DNA of 64,000 nt. Origin: Albibacterium sp035514885. GTDB lineage: Bacteria; Bacteroidota; Bacteroidia; Sphingobacteriales; Sphingobacteriaceae. The notes beneath the pieces are model-generated. The model saw only the letters and a list, made by a program, of their open reading frames with translations. It did not search any database and had not been told where the DNA came from. The stretch covers positions 190,058 through 254,057 of the forward strand of contig NZ_DATJCH010000010.1 in assembly GCF_035514885.1 (NCBI RefSeq), read 5' to 3'. Positions 37,288 through 47,198 of the stretch are shown piece after piece (positions within the stretch are counted from its first letter, which is position 1; every line of letters begins with the position of its first letter). The translations under genes were made by a program, and so were the position numbers.

Positions 37288-37752
37288 ATGGAAATTAACA
37301 GTCAAATATTTAAAGATGCTGTTTATATACAGTGCCTTGATGCCATCAAAAGTCGTATAGATCATGCAGAGCATGCTTTATTACAAGCGCGTGAAGCTAG
37401 CCAAGACGATACGAAAAGTAGCGCGGGTGATAAGTATGAAACTACGCGAGAGATGATGCAGCAAGATATAGACAGGAATAATAGCCAGCTTTACGAAGCT
37501 AAAAAGATTTTATTTCAATTAGAGCAATGTAAGGATGTGAAAATTGAAGGACGGGTTGGTGCTGGTTCTTTGGTTAAAACTTCTAAAGCATTGCTTTATA
37601 TTGCTGTCAGCATCGGACAAATTCAAGTACAAGGACAATCACTGTATGCCATTTCCCCCGCTTCTCCATTAGGTCAGCTTCTTATTGGAAAAGAATGTGG
37701 CGACAACTTTACCTTTAACGGCATCTCTCAAACGGTAGAAGAAATCTATTAA
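37288..37752 (+). CDS. GreA/GreB-like transcript-cleavage-factor family protein
   Basis: The 154-residue protein has an N-terminal coiled coil (about residues 10-75; IDHAEHALLQAREASQDDTKSSAGDKYETTREMMQQD). A compact C-terminal domain of about 75 residues ends SPLGQLLIGKECGDNFTF, which resembles the GreA/GreB FKBP-like domain's 'SP.G.aLlGk..GD'. True Gre factors carry acidic tip residues; here the tip region is DDTKSS, so RNA-polymerase cleavage activity is uncertain. It may instead bind the polymerase secondary channel with another effect. Confidence 0.65.
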   Translation: MEINSQIFKDAVYIQCLDAIKSRIDHAEHALLQAREASQDDTKSSAGDKYETTREMMQQDIDRNNSQLYEAKKILFQLEQCKDVKIEGRVGAGSLVKTSKALLYIAVSIGQIQVQGQSLYAISPASPLGQLLIGKECGDNFTFNGISQTVEEIY

Positions 37753-37872
37753 TTTATTCTAGCGAGATTTGTTTATTTATTAAATTATAGTTTATTTAGG
37801 TGAATTACTGCTAACCGATTTGGTATAAGAAGCGATTGACACTTATATCAGAAACTAAATATTGTTAAATAA

Positions 37873-38793
37873 ATGAAAAGAAACGAATTTTTGCAAAAAG
37901 GGCTTTTAGCAACAGGAGTCTTAATGACCAGTAGCAGTTTGGCTGTAGGTGCTACAAACACACAAAAGGCTGCCGATGGACAACCGTTTAATTTAAAATA
38001 TGGTCCTCATGATGGAATGTTTAGAAATTTAGCAGGGAACAATGTGCTGGATCAAATACAATTTATGTATGACCAGGGTTTTCGTGGTATTGAAGATAAT
38101 GGTATGCCGGGCAGGTCACCTGAAGATCAGAAGAAAATTGGCGACCTTCTGGCTAAATTAGGAATGGAAATGGGTGTATTCGTACTGGATAAGGGTGGTA
38201 ACGGGGCAAATACATTAGCCGCTGGAAAACAGGAATACGTTGATATTTTTTTAAAAGGCTGTCAACAGGCTATAGAGGTTTCAAAACGTTGCGGTGGTAA
38301 ATTAACTACAGTAGTTCCAGGAGATTTTTTTCGTAATCATTCGATAGAAATTCAAACAGCAAATGTGATTGAAGCACTTAGAAGAGGGGCTGAAATATTA
38401 GAACCTCATGGTATTGTTATGGTACTTGAGCCATTAAGTGATTCTCCGAATTTATTTTTAAGGACGTCTAATCAAACTTATCTGATCTGTAAAGCAGTAA
38501 ATAGTCCTTCTTGCAAAATATTATACGATGCCTATCATATGCAGCGCAATGAGGGAGATTTGATAGCTAACATGGAAAGAACGTGGAGTGAAATTGAATA
38601 TATACAAGTAGGTGATAATCCTGGAAGAAAAGAACCGACTACCGGCGAAATAAACTATAAGAATATATTCAAATACTTACATGATAAAGGATATAAAGGA
38701 GTTGTTGGTATGGAACACGGCATCTCGGGTAGAGGTAAAGAGGGTGAACAACGCCTTATCGACGCATATCGCGAAGTAGATACTTTTATGTAA
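37873..38793 (+). CDS. Exported hydroxypyruvate isomerase-like TIM-barrel protein
   Basis: The 306-residue protein has an N-terminal leader resembling a Tat or Sec signal (MKRNEFLQKGLLATGVLMTS to AVGA). A sugar isomerase/epimerase TIM barrel follows, with MVLEPLSDSPNLFLRTSN (metal Glu), ILYDAYHMQRNEG (Asp and His), YIQVGDNPGRKEPTTGEINY and VVGMEHGISGRG. It is a paralogue of the protein at 19486-20358 but exported. The gene stands alone and ends in a strong terminator. The substrate is probably a keto-sugar; this is inferred. Confidence 0.8.
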   Translation: MKRNEFLQKGLLATGVLMTSSSLAVGATNTQKAADGQPFNLKYGPHDGMFRNLAGNNVLDQIQFMYDQGFRGIEDNGMPGRSPEDQKKIGDLLAKLGMEMGVFVLDKGGNGANTLAAGKQEYVDIFLKGCQQAIEVSKRCGGKLTTVVPGDFFRNHSIEIQTANVIEALRRGAEILEPHGIVMVLEPLSDSPNLFLRTSNQTYLICKAVNSPSCKILYDAYHMQRNEGDLIANMERTWSEIEYIQVGDNPGRKEPTTGEINYKNIFKYLHDKGYKGVVGMEHGISGRGKEGEQRLIDAYREVDTFM

Positions 38794-38809
38794 TTAGAAA
38801 CGATTAATA

Positions 38810-38850
38810 AAAAGAAAAAGGGGTGCATTGTATGTACCCCTTTTTCTTTT
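38810..38850. terminator. Bidirectional terminator between TIM-barrel and M23 genes
   Basis: An 18-bp stem (38810-38827 with 38833-38850, one G-T pair) with a 5-nt loop and T-rich 3' arm. It lies between convergent stops at 38793 and 38852. Confidence 0.9.
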
Positions 38851-38851
38851 A

Positions 38852-40144
38852 TTAAATTGTTTGCTTTATCCAACCTTTTATTGATTTATTGTTTACCAAA
38901 TAAAAGCCATTGTATTCTCCTATTACTGTTAGTTTAGTTCCTGATGGATATTTTATAATGCGGGCAGACAATGAATCTGGTTCTGAATACAATGTTTCAG
39001 CCTTATTTAAACTAATAATTTTTATTTGGTTATTCAATGTTGTAATTTGTTTTTGCGAGACAAAAGTTTTGCTTTTATCTGGTAGTATTACTCGATAGTT
39101 ATCCATCGCGGCACCTTCAATTATTAAAGGTGTATTAATCATATTATTGCTGTTAGAAGCGCGAACTGTGTCTCCAATCCGTCTTGTATCTACACTGATT
39201 TTTGACGGATTTGATTTACCCGGCCTAATAAATGGGATTGGGTCAACAGCACCTTGACGAGTATATATTCCAAAATGAAGATGCGGTGGTGTTGTGCGTG
39301 CATTGCCTGTATTACCGATTAATCCTAAGGTATCTCCCAAAGATACTGTTTGCCCCGTCTCTACTAATTGGCTATCTAAATGTGCATAATATAAATTGAT
39401 TGCTAGGCCTTCAGGTTTTAAGAAAACAATTTTACCGCCTAGGTTATTTAATCCCACCCTGCTTATTATGCCATTTGCAGCAGCTACGGCCGGAGTTGAT
39501 CGATTAGCGAAAATATCAATTCCTTCATGTTTTCTTGAGCCGGCATCTCGGCCATCACCAAAGAAACTGCCAATATTCTGTTTAGCAGTCGCTTCAACCG
39601 GATTCCCTAAAGAAGGTTCTGCAGTAATTTGAAGTTCATAGGAAATATCAGATAATAATTCAGGTTGTATGCGAAGAATGTATTTATCATTATCCTCAAT
39701 AACATAAGATAAGGATGAATCACGCGTGTCGGCTGAGTATATAGCCACTTGTTGTTCAGTAGTATCTTCAATCATTTTAAATAAATCAATAAATAATTGT
39801 GTGCTATCCAAGGTTTGTAATTCTAAGTTTATTTGAAGTTTTTCTCCTATTCTAGCATCAAAAATAAAGGCTACTGCATTTGGATTATTGGCTGCAAAGT
39901 AGGCCTCCTCCTGATAAGGTACAGTAATGGAAATTGGCTGAAGAATACTTTGTTTTGATGCATTTTTCCATTGTTTGAATAAACTACTACCATTCAAACC
40001 GGCAGCTATTAACTGTTGCTCATATTGCTGATGTGGAGATCTGCCTTTGAATAAGGTATTGGAAAATTTGTTATTACAGGAAAAGAAAATTGTAATAGCA
40101 ATAATTGATATACACCATATAGAAAAGGAACATTTATTAGTCAT
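38852..40144 (-). CDS. M23 family peptidoglycan endopeptidase lipoprotein with C-terminal SH3-like domain
   Basis: The 430-residue lipoprotein (lipobox FFSC) has about 190 residues of N-terminal beta-rich sequence and then an M23 peptidase domain. The zinc ligands are seen in SRKHEGIDIFA (His and Asp) and PPHLHFGIYT (HxH). The last 60 residues (IKIISLNKAETLYSEPDS to KGWIKQTI) look like a bacterial SH3 domain. It probably cuts or remodels cell-wall cross-links in the periplasm. All expected zinc ligands are present, so it is likely active. Confidence 0.85.
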   Translation of the reverse strand: MTNKCSFSIWCISIIAITIFFSCNNKFSNTLFKGRSPHQQYEQQLIAAGLNGSSLFKQWKNASKQSILQPISITVPYQEEAYFAANNPNAVAFIFDARIGEKLQINLELQTLDSTQLFIDLFKMIEDTTEQQVAIYSADTRDSSLSYVIEDNDKYILRIQPELLSDISYELQITAEPSLGNPVEATAKQNIGSFFGDGRDAGSRKHEGIDIFANRSTPAVAAANGIISRVGLNNLGGKIVFLKPEGLAINLYYAHLDSQLVETGQTVSLGDTLGLIGNTGNARTTPPHLHFGIYTRQGAVDPIPFIRPGKSNPSKISVDTRRIGDTVRASNSNNMINTPLIIEGAAMDNYRVILPDKSKTFVSQKQITTLNNQIKIISLNKAETLYSEPDSLSARIIKYPSGTKLTVIGEYNGFYLVNNKSIKGWIKQTI

Positions 40145-40450
40145 ATTATATAGAACAAGATATTTGATAAAATGTTGATAATATAAGGATGGCTTTTAAA
40201 GGATAGCATTATAAAACAATGTTTGTAGCGTCCTAAATCCTTTTACTTAATGACTTAAACTTTGTATTTATAAAATTATTTAAGTAGATTGCTGTATGTA
40301 ACACATTTCTTACAAAGCGAGCCTATGAAAGTATTTTTATTGGTTTTGGTTTTTGAAATATTGAATTGTATTAGAGATCCCCCCATCTCTGTCTGTTTCA
40401 TCATGTTCGTACAATCTTTGAAAAACATTAACCATTTTAATCAAAATTTT

Positions 40451-43393
40451 ATGATCTTATCTACCAATAATCCAAATTTTCGAATATTTATGCAAATAGG
40501 AACGTGTGTTTTGCTGATCCTGTTTTTAAATATTCCATTGTATGCATCTAGTGCTGCATTTCCAATTCGCGGTACAGTTCTCGACATAAACGGAGAACCT
40601 CTGATAGGTGTAAGCGTTACTGAAAAAGGTGTTAATAACGCAACAAGCACAGATAATAATGGCCAATTCTCATTGGAGGTTGCCAATGAGAACAGTATAT
40701 TGGTTTTTAGCTATCTTGGTTTCTCAGAGCTTGAAGTCTCCATAAATGGGAGAGCCACATTAAATGTTACACTTATTGAAGATACCCAGGCTCTTGAAGA
40801 AGTAGTTGTAATAGGCTATGGTACACAATCTCGGCGTAATATTTCCGGATCAATAACCAATGTTTCTGAAGAGGATTTCAATCAGGGTGTTAACCGAACT
40901 GCGACTGACCTGTTACAGGGCAAGGTTGCCGGATTAACAATTACTAAGGGAAGTGGTGATATCACCAATGAACAAACCATACGTTTACGGGGAACTTCTT
41001 CGTTAACAGGTAGTAGCCAGCCTTTTGTAGTTATTGATGGGGTTCCTGGTTTAAGTATGAATTCAGTTGCACCGCAAGATATTGAATCCATTAGTATATT
41101 AAAAGATGCTTCTGCTGCAGCAATTTATGGATCCCGTGCTGCAAGTGGTGTAATTCTGATAACCACAAAAAAAGGAATTGAATCAAGACCCATGATAGAG
41201 TATGAAGGTTATGCAGCTGTAGACAGAGTTGCGAATATTCCTAAGGTTTTAAGTGCCGATCAATGGCGTGATTATACCTCATCTCACGATATAAATACAG
41301 AAGGCATTGATAGAGGAGCAAATACGAGTTGGTTTGATGAAATAATGCGAACCGGAGTTAGCCAAAGCCATAGTTTATCTATGTCTGGAGGTGGAAAGAG
41401 CAGTACGTATAGGGGTTCGTTCTCTGCATTAGATCAACAAGGAGTTGTGCGCGATAATTCCATGGAAAGGTATAATGGTCGTTTAATGTTCAGTCAACGC
41501 GCGTTGGATGACCGGTTAAACTTAACGTTCGTTGGTGCTATTACAGAAAGAAATTTTTCACCAACTGATACTAGAAATTTTGTTTTAGCGTACAATATGG
41601 TTCCCGTAGCGCCTGTTAAAAATGACGATGGAACATGGTTCGATACGCAGGAATACGATCAAGGAAACCCACTAAGAAATATTACATATAATAAACGAGA
41701 TAATAAGAACAGTTTGTTTTATGGAAATATTAAAGCTGATTTCAACATTACAGAAGATTTCGTAGCTGGAATTAGTTTATTAAAGCAACGTGAATCTAAC
41801 GATTATGGAGAGTACAATGACTCTCAAACTGAGCGCGGGCGAAATGACCAAGGTTTTGCCAAGCGTGAAACATGGACTGCTGATAAGAGGTTATTAGAAG
41901 CGACTTTGAATTATAAAAAGATATTTGATGAACATAATTTCAATTTTTTAGCAGGTTATTCTTATGAGGACAATTATTATCAAAAGAATGGTGCGCAAAA
42001 CAGACAATTTGTAACCGACTTTTTTGATTATGATAATTTAGGTGCTGGTGAAAACCTTCGTCCAAGTGATGTATGGTCTGAAGCTAATATGAACAAATTG
42101 ATATCATTCTTTGGTAGAGTAAATTATGTGCTTCAAGATAGGTACACTTTAACTGCATCTATTCGTCGGGATGGCTCATCAAAGTTTGGAGCGAATCATA
42201 AATGGGGTACTTTTCCTGCGGTGTCGGCAGCTTGGATTTTGAAGGAGGAAGGTTTTTTAAAGGATAAAGACTTCTTTAGTGATTTAAAATTGCGTGCTGG
42301 TTATGGAGTATCTGGTAATCAAGCAGGTTTTGATCCTTATAGATCGCTTCAGTTATATGGTAAATCGGGTCAGTATTATGATGACGGTAAATGGTATAAT
42401 GCATATCAAATAAGTCAGAATGCCAACCCAAACCTAAAATGGGAAGAAACTTCCATGTTCAATGTAGGTATAGATTATAGTATTTTAAATAATCGATTAA
42501 GTGGTACAATTGAATACTATAGCAAAGAAACCAATGATCTGCTTTATACCTATAAAGTTTCTGTTCCACCTTATCTTTATTCTGATATGCTTGCTAATGT
42601 TGGTTCAATGACAAATAAAGGAATCGAGTTAGTGATTAATGGTGATATAATACGAAAGGACGAATTAGTGTGGAATGCATCATTTAATTTAGCGCACAAT
42701 AAAAATAGAATTACGAGTTTGTCAAACGATCAGTTTACCACCAATTCAATCAAAACCGGTTCTGCATGGATACGTGGAGGATCTGATAATACAACTCATA
42801 TAGTAGAAGAAGGCCGCGAGGTTGGAACATTCTACGGATGGCGCTTTATTTCGCTTGATAGTGATGGTAAGTATATATTGGATGAAATGGTTGATGGGAA
42901 GGAGGGGCTAACTGATGAAGATCGTACATATATTGGTTCTGCACAGCCGAAATTAACTTATGGCTTTTCAAGCAATCTTTCTTATAAGAATTTTGATTTT
43001 GGCTTTTTTCTGCGAGGAGTATATGGTAATGATCTCTTGAATTTTTCACGCATGTCTTATGCAACAACTCAGTGGCTGCCTGGAGCAAATGTTTTGGAAG
43101 ATGCCTTAACCAATGGTTTGACAGATAACCCTAAATATTCCAGTTATTATATTGAGAAAGGATCCTTTTTGCGTTTAGATAATGCAACTCTTGCTTATAA
43201 TTTTGATACGGGAGATGTTTGGGGAATACGGAAATTCAGAGTTTACGTTACTGGTCAAAATTTATTTACTATTACAAACTATACAGGCTTAGACCCTGAA
43301 GTCCAAATGAGTGGCTTAGATCCAGGCGTAGAAGGAAGAGAGTACTATCCGAAAACCCGGACATTCTCTGTAGGCGTTAACTTGAGTTTCTAA
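40451..43393 (+). CDS. susC: SusC-type TonB-dependent transporter (second pair)
   Basis: The SusC family protein has a signal peptide (MQIGTCVLLILFLNI to YASS), a regulatory-like domain (RGTVLDINGEPLIGVSVTEKG) and a TonB-box-like EEVVVIGYGTQ. The plug carries FVVIDGVPG and SISILKDASAAAIYGSRAA, and the C-terminal phenylalanine closes the barrel. The frame is open from a TTG at 40289, but the region before 40451 encodes a second, non-family hydrophobic stretch, so the ATG at 40451 is preferred. The 306 bp from 40145 to 40450 hold no other gene. Its susD partner starts 18 bp after the stop. No glycoside hydrolase is linked. Confidence 0.9.
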   Translation: MILSTNNPNFRIFMQIGTCVLLILFLNIPLYASSAAFPIRGTVLDINGEPLIGVSVTEKGVNNATSTDNNGQFSLEVANENSILVFSYLGFSELEVSINGRATLNVTLIEDTQALEEVVVIGYGTQSRRNISGSITNVSEEDFNQGVNRTATDLLQGKVAGLTITKGSGDITNEQTIRLRGTSSLTGSSQPFVVIDGVPGLSMNSVAPQDIESISILKDASAAAIYGSRAASGVILITTKKGIESRPMIEYEGYAAVDRVANIPKVLSADQWRDYTSSHDINTEGIDRGANTSWFDEIMRTGVSQSHSLSMSGGGKSSTYRGSFSALDQQGVVRDNSMERYNGRLMFSQRALDDRLNLTFVGAITERNFSPTDTRNFVLAYNMVPVAPVKNDDGTWFDTQEYDQGNPLRNITYNKRDNKNSLFYGNIKADFNITEDFVAGISLLKQRESNDYGEYNDSQTERGRNDQGFAKRETWTADKRLLEATLNYKKIFDEHNFNFLAGYSYEDNYYQKNGAQNRQFVTDFFDYDNLGAGENLRPSDVWSEANMNKLISFFGRVNYVLQDRYTLTASIRRDGSSKFGANHKWGTFPAVSAAWILKEEGFLKDKDFFSDLKLRAGYGVSGNQAGFDPYRSLQLYGKSGQYYDDGKWYNAYQISQNANPNLKWEETSMFNVGIDYSILNNRLSGTIEYYSKETNDLLYTYKVSVPPYLYSDMLANVGSMTNKGIELVINGDIIRKDELVWNASFNLAHNKNRITSLSNDQFTTNSIKTGSAWIRGGSDNTTHIVEEGREVGTFYGWRFISLDSDGKYILDEMVDGKEGLTDEDRTYIGSAQPKLTYGFSSNLSYKNFDFGFFLRGVYGNDLLNFSRMSYATTQWLPGANVLEDALTNGLTDNPKYSSYYIEKGSFLRLDNATLAYNFDTGDVWGIRKFRVYVTGQNLFTITNYTGLDPEVQMSGLDPGVEGREYYPKTRTFSVGVNLSF

Positions 43394-43410
43394 TCATAAC
43401 TTAAATAATC

Positions 43411-44943
43411 ATGAAAAGATCAAAAATATATTTAATAACCACTATCATTTTGTCTTCTTTAGTTTTTAATGGCTGTACAAATTTGGATGAAGAAGTTTAT
43501 GATAAGTTACCAGTAGGTGAGTTTGGTGGAACAGAGAAAGAAATAAATGCATTAATTGCTCCAATTTATAGAACATTAAAAGGGGTTTTTCCAAGCAATT
43601 TTTTCTTGTTGAGTGAATGTTCTTCAGATATGGCTATAACGCCTACAAGAAAAGGGGGAGACTGGTGGGATGGAGGTCAGTATAAAGAACTCCGTTTGCA
43701 TACCTGGACGCCCAATACTGTTATTCCGCGAAATGCATACAATAGTGCATTTACAAGTATAACAAGCTGTAATAAAATATTCTCATTAATTAATGAGAAT
43801 GAGAATATTGAGAATAAAGAACAGATTCTTGCCGAAATACGCGGTGTAAGAGCTTATTGGTATTATCTGTTGCTTGATAACTTTGGTAATGTGCCCATTG
43901 TTACTGACTTTTCCGATACACAGCTGCCAACTACAAAAAGCAGGAAGGAAGTATATGATTTTGTTCTTAAGGAACTGAATGAAATTAAAGATGTAGTTCG
44001 GGATGATGTAACATCTGCAAGCTATGGTAAAGTGACGAAAGGCTTTGTGTATACATTGCTGGGAAAAATGTATTTAAATGCCATGGTGTGGAATCCAGAT
44101 GGGGGTGCAAAATGGCAGGAAACGGTGGATGCATGTAATGTAGTAATGACACTTCCGTATATCTTAGAACCTAACTGGAAAGACAACTTTTCTGTTCAGA
44201 ATCAAACTTCACAAGAAGTGATCTTCCCTATTATTTACAGTACTGCTGATGGTGGTAACGGACTTCCGCAGCGTACGTTACATTATTTAGACCCGATTGC
44301 TTTAGGTCTTAATATTGGTGCTAATAATGGACTTAGTGCAATGCCTGGTTACGTAAAAGCCTTTGACGACGATGATAAGCGAAAGTTAGGATCATTTTTA
44401 ATTGGACCTATGACAGATCCGGCAACTGGTCAAACATTGATTACCGCTCATAACAGGCCGTTGATACACACGGTTGATATTGATATGAAATATAATATTG
44501 ATGGAGACGGTTGGGGACAGACTGAACAAGAAGATGGTGCCCGGGCAGCTAAATGGGAATTTGAAAAAGGCTTAAATGGTGATTCGGAAAATGATTTTGC
44601 TATTTTCAGACTTGCAGATGTATATTTAATGAAAGCTGAAGCTTTGGTGCGAATGGGTGTAGATAATGTCGAAGCAACTCGCTTGGTTAATGAAATAAGG
44701 AAAAGAGCATTTGATGACCCTAGTAAGTTAAAAACCAATGTAACTTTAGAAGATATATATCAAGAAAGAAGGTTTGAGTTTGCATGGGAGGGAACAACTC
44801 GTCAGGATATGATTCGGTTTGGTAAATTCTTAGATCCAATACCAGGATGGAAGAAGGCAACGGCAGAAAAATATCTTATTTTCCCTATTCCAACAACTGC
44901 TTTAGATGCAAATCCTAGTTTGACACAAAACCCGGGTTATTAG
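43411..44943 (+). CDS. susD: SusD/RagB family lipoprotein (second pair)
   Basis: The 510-residue SusD homologue has the lipobox NGC (about residue 22). Family segments are EILAEIRGVRAYWYYLLLDNFGNVPIVTDF and the C-terminal FRLADVYLMKAEALVRMG ... RRFEFAWEGTTRQDMIRFGKF. It works with the SusC at 40451-43393 in the outer membrane. The substrate cannot be told because no enzyme, regulator or third surface protein is encoded with the pair. Confidence 0.95.
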   Translation: MKRSKIYLITTIILSSLVFNGCTNLDEEVYDKLPVGEFGGTEKEINALIAPIYRTLKGVFPSNFFLLSECSSDMAITPTRKGGDWWDGGQYKELRLHTWTPNTVIPRNAYNSAFTSITSCNKIFSLINENENIENKEQILAEIRGVRAYWYYLLLDNFGNVPIVTDFSDTQLPTTKSRKEVYDFVLKELNEIKDVVRDDVTSASYGKVTKGFVYTLLGKMYLNAMVWNPDGGAKWQETVDACNVVMTLPYILEPNWKDNFSVQNQTSQEVIFPIIYSTADGGNGLPQRTLHYLDPIALGLNIGANNGLSAMPGYVKAFDDDDKRKLGSFLIGPMTDPATGQTLITAHNRPLIHTVDIDMKYNIDGDGWGQTEQEDGARAAKWEFEKGLNGDSENDFAIFRLADVYLMKAEALVRMGVDNVEATRLVNEIRKRAFDDPSKLKTNVTLEDIYQERRFEFAWEGTTRQDMIRFGKFLDPIPGWKKATAEKYLIFPIPTTALDANPSLTQNPGY

Positions 44944-44967
44944 TCGTAGTATTTTATATTAGACATA

Positions 44968-45009
44968 ACAATGCCCCACTAAGTTCTAGCTTATGGGGCA
45001 TTGTTTTTT
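44968..45009. terminator. Terminator after the second SusC/SusD pair
   Basis: AACAATGCCCCA with TAAG (44968-44984, one bulged C) pairs with CTTATGGGGCATTGTT, ending in a T-run through 45009. It lies 25 bp after the susD stop. Confidence 0.85.
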
Positions 45010-45057
45010 ACTGATTATAGTATTACAGAAAAAGAGTTGAGTTAATGTAGCTGAAGC

Positions 45058-47166
45058 TTAATTCAAACCTCTTGCTTTTAACAGAGGCTCTATTTTCGGC
45101 TCACTGCCTCGCCAGGCTCTGTACATTTCTTCTAAATCTAATGTGTTTCCTCTTGAAAGAACCATGTCGCGGAACCGTTGACCATTTTCTCTAGTTAACC
45201 CATTATGCTCTTCAAACCAATTATAAGCATCATGATCTAGCATTTCTGTCCATAAGTAAGAATAATATCCAGCTGCGTAACCGCTACCAAAAATGTGAGA
45301 GAAATAAGTTGAACGGTAACGTGGCACTACCGCATGAACAACATCCAGCTTAGTTTTGTGTAATGCATCCTTCTCGAATTGATTAGCATCTGATATTTTA
45401 AGATCGGCAGGAATCATGTGCCATTGCATATCTAAATTAGCAGCTGCTAAATACTCTGTTAAGGCGTATCCTTGATTAAAGGTTCCTGCATTTTTAATTT
45501 TATCAATTAAAGTTTGAGGAATCTGTTCTCCTGTTTTATAGTGTTTAGCGTAGTTTTTTAATACATCAGGATATAGCGCCCAATTCTCATTAAATTGAGA
45601 TGGAAACTCAACAAAATCACGAGATACCGAAGTGCCCGATAAACTTGGATACATTTGATCTGCAAAGAAACCATGTAAAGCATGTCCAAATTCATGGAAC
45701 ATCGTAACTACGTCGTCATATGTCAATAAAGCTGGTTCGCCTTCAGAGGGTTTAGTGTAATTGCACACATTGTATATAACAGGTTTCTTATCGAATAATT
45801 TAGATTGTGTTACCAGGTTGCTCATCCAAGCACCCCCACGCTTGCTTTCGCGTGAAAAGAAGTCGCCGTAAAATAAACCTAGCGGTTCTCCATCCTCTTC
45901 AAAAAGCTCATATACAAGTACATCATCATGATAGGTAGGGATGTCTGTACGTTTCTTAAAGGTTATTCCGTAAAGTTTCTCAGCTGCATAGAAAACTCCA
46001 TTCTCCAATACTGACTCTAGTTCAAAATAAGGCTTAATCTGACTTTCATCTAAATCAAACTTTGCTTTACGTACTTTCTCAGCGTAGAGATTCCAATCCC
46101 ATGGCTCTAATTTGAAGTCTTCACCACTTTGTTGAACCATTGCTTGTATAGCATCAGATTCATTCTGTGCTTTAGCAGTAGCAGCGGGAATTAATTTGCT
46201 GAATAAATCCATTACATGGGCAGGAGTCTTAGCCATTGTCTTTTGCAGACTCCATTCTGCATAATTAGAAAAACCTAATAGCTTTGCTTTTTGTGCACGC
46301 AACTCAGCCAATTCACTAATAATAGCTTTCGTATCGTTTTTAGATCCATCTGCACGATTCCAAGAAGCTTTAAATAGTTTCTCACGAAGATCCCGGTTTT
46401 CAAGGGATTGCAATAATGGTTGTTGCGTCGTGTTTTGTAAAGTTATTTTCCAGTCACTTGAATCTTTCAACGCACTTATTTCGCTTTCTGAAAGGCCTGC
46501 TAATTCAGCCTTGTCTTGTATTATGATGACACCAGCATTATTTGCTGCCAATAAAGTTTGGTTGAATTTGGTACTTAGCGTAGCCTCTTTAGCATTAATC
46601 TCTTTTAGTTTATCCTTGTCATCTGCAGATAGATTTGCTCCTGCAATTTCAAAATCCTCATAATAGTTTTCTAATAACTTGAGAGATTCTTGATCTAAAT
46701 CTAATTCTGAACGTTTGGTATACAAAGTTTTTAAACGTTGGAACAAAGCATCGTTAAGATAGATCGCATCATAATGTGCAGATAGTTTTGGCGCTAAAAA
46801 CTCTTGGATTTCTTCTAGTTCGTCATTTGTATTTGCACCAGTTAGCGCATAAAAAGGATTGCTTACCCGTTCTAAAAGTACACCGCTCTTTTCTATGGCA
46901 AGTACGGTATTATCAAATGTGGGTTCCTCTTTATTAGCAGTTATTTGATCAATGGCTTCCGTTTGTTGCCTCATTGCTTCTATAAATGCAGGCTTAAAGT
47001 GTTCATTTTTGATTTTCGAAAAATCAGGGGTAGCGTATGGCAGTGTACTTTCCTCCATTAAAGGATTATTCTGTAAGTCTGCACTGGCATTTGTTTCAGC
47101 CGATTGATTACAAGCAGAAACACTTAACCCTGTAATTAAGATTAAGAAAAGTGGATTTGTCTTCAT
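45058..47166 (-). CDS. M3 family metallopeptidase (Dcp-like) lipoprotein
   Basis: The zinc peptidase of about 702 residues has the thermolysin-type motif HEFGHALHG, with a third ligand Glu in the downstream helix (YALTEYLAAANLDMQW). The N-terminus MKTNPLFLILITGLSVSAC gives a lipoprotein signal, so I chose the ATG at 47166; the upstream ATG at 47187 would precede it with unlikely residues. M3 enzymes such as Dcp and oligopeptidase A cut short peptides, and this one would act in the periplasm or at the outer membrane. It is probably co-transcribed after the VOC gene 32 bp upstream. Confidence 0.9.
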   Translation of the reverse strand: MKTNPLFLILITGLSVSACNQSAETNASADLQNNPLMEESTLPYATPDFSKIKNEHFKPAFIEAMRQQTEAIDQITANKEEPTFDNTVLAIEKSGVLLERVSNPFYALTGANTNDELEEIQEFLAPKLSAHYDAIYLNDALFQRLKTLYTKRSELDLDQESLKLLENYYEDFEIAGANLSADDKDKLKEINAKEATLSTKFNQTLLAANNAGVIIIQDKAELAGLSESEISALKDSSDWKITLQNTTQQPLLQSLENRDLREKLFKASWNRADGSKNDTKAIISELAELRAQKAKLLGFSNYAEWSLQKTMAKTPAHVMDLFSKLIPAATAKAQNESDAIQAMVQQSGEDFKLEPWDWNLYAEKVRKAKFDLDESQIKPYFELESVLENGVFYAAEKLYGITFKKRTDIPTYHDDVLVYELFEEDGEPLGLFYGDFFSRESKRGGAWMSNLVTQSKLFDKKPVIYNVCNYTKPSEGEPALLTYDDVVTMFHEFGHALHGFFADQMYPSLSGTSVSRDFVEFPSQFNENWALYPDVLKNYAKHYKTGEQIPQTLIDKIKNAGTFNQGYALTEYLAAANLDMQWHMIPADLKISDANQFEKDALHKTKLDVVHAVVPRYRSTYFSHIFGSGYAAGYYSYLWTEMLDHDAYNWFEEHNGLTRENGQRFRDMVLSRGNTLDLEEMYRAWRGSEPKIEPLLKARGLN

Positions 47167-47198
47167 AAGAGCGAGTTTAAAAGGCAAAGATATTAAAT

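Noticed and set aside
40289..40450. TTG start for the second SusC with a 54-residue extension
   Set aside because: The extension is unlike SusC leaders and a clean signal peptide follows the ATG at 40451.
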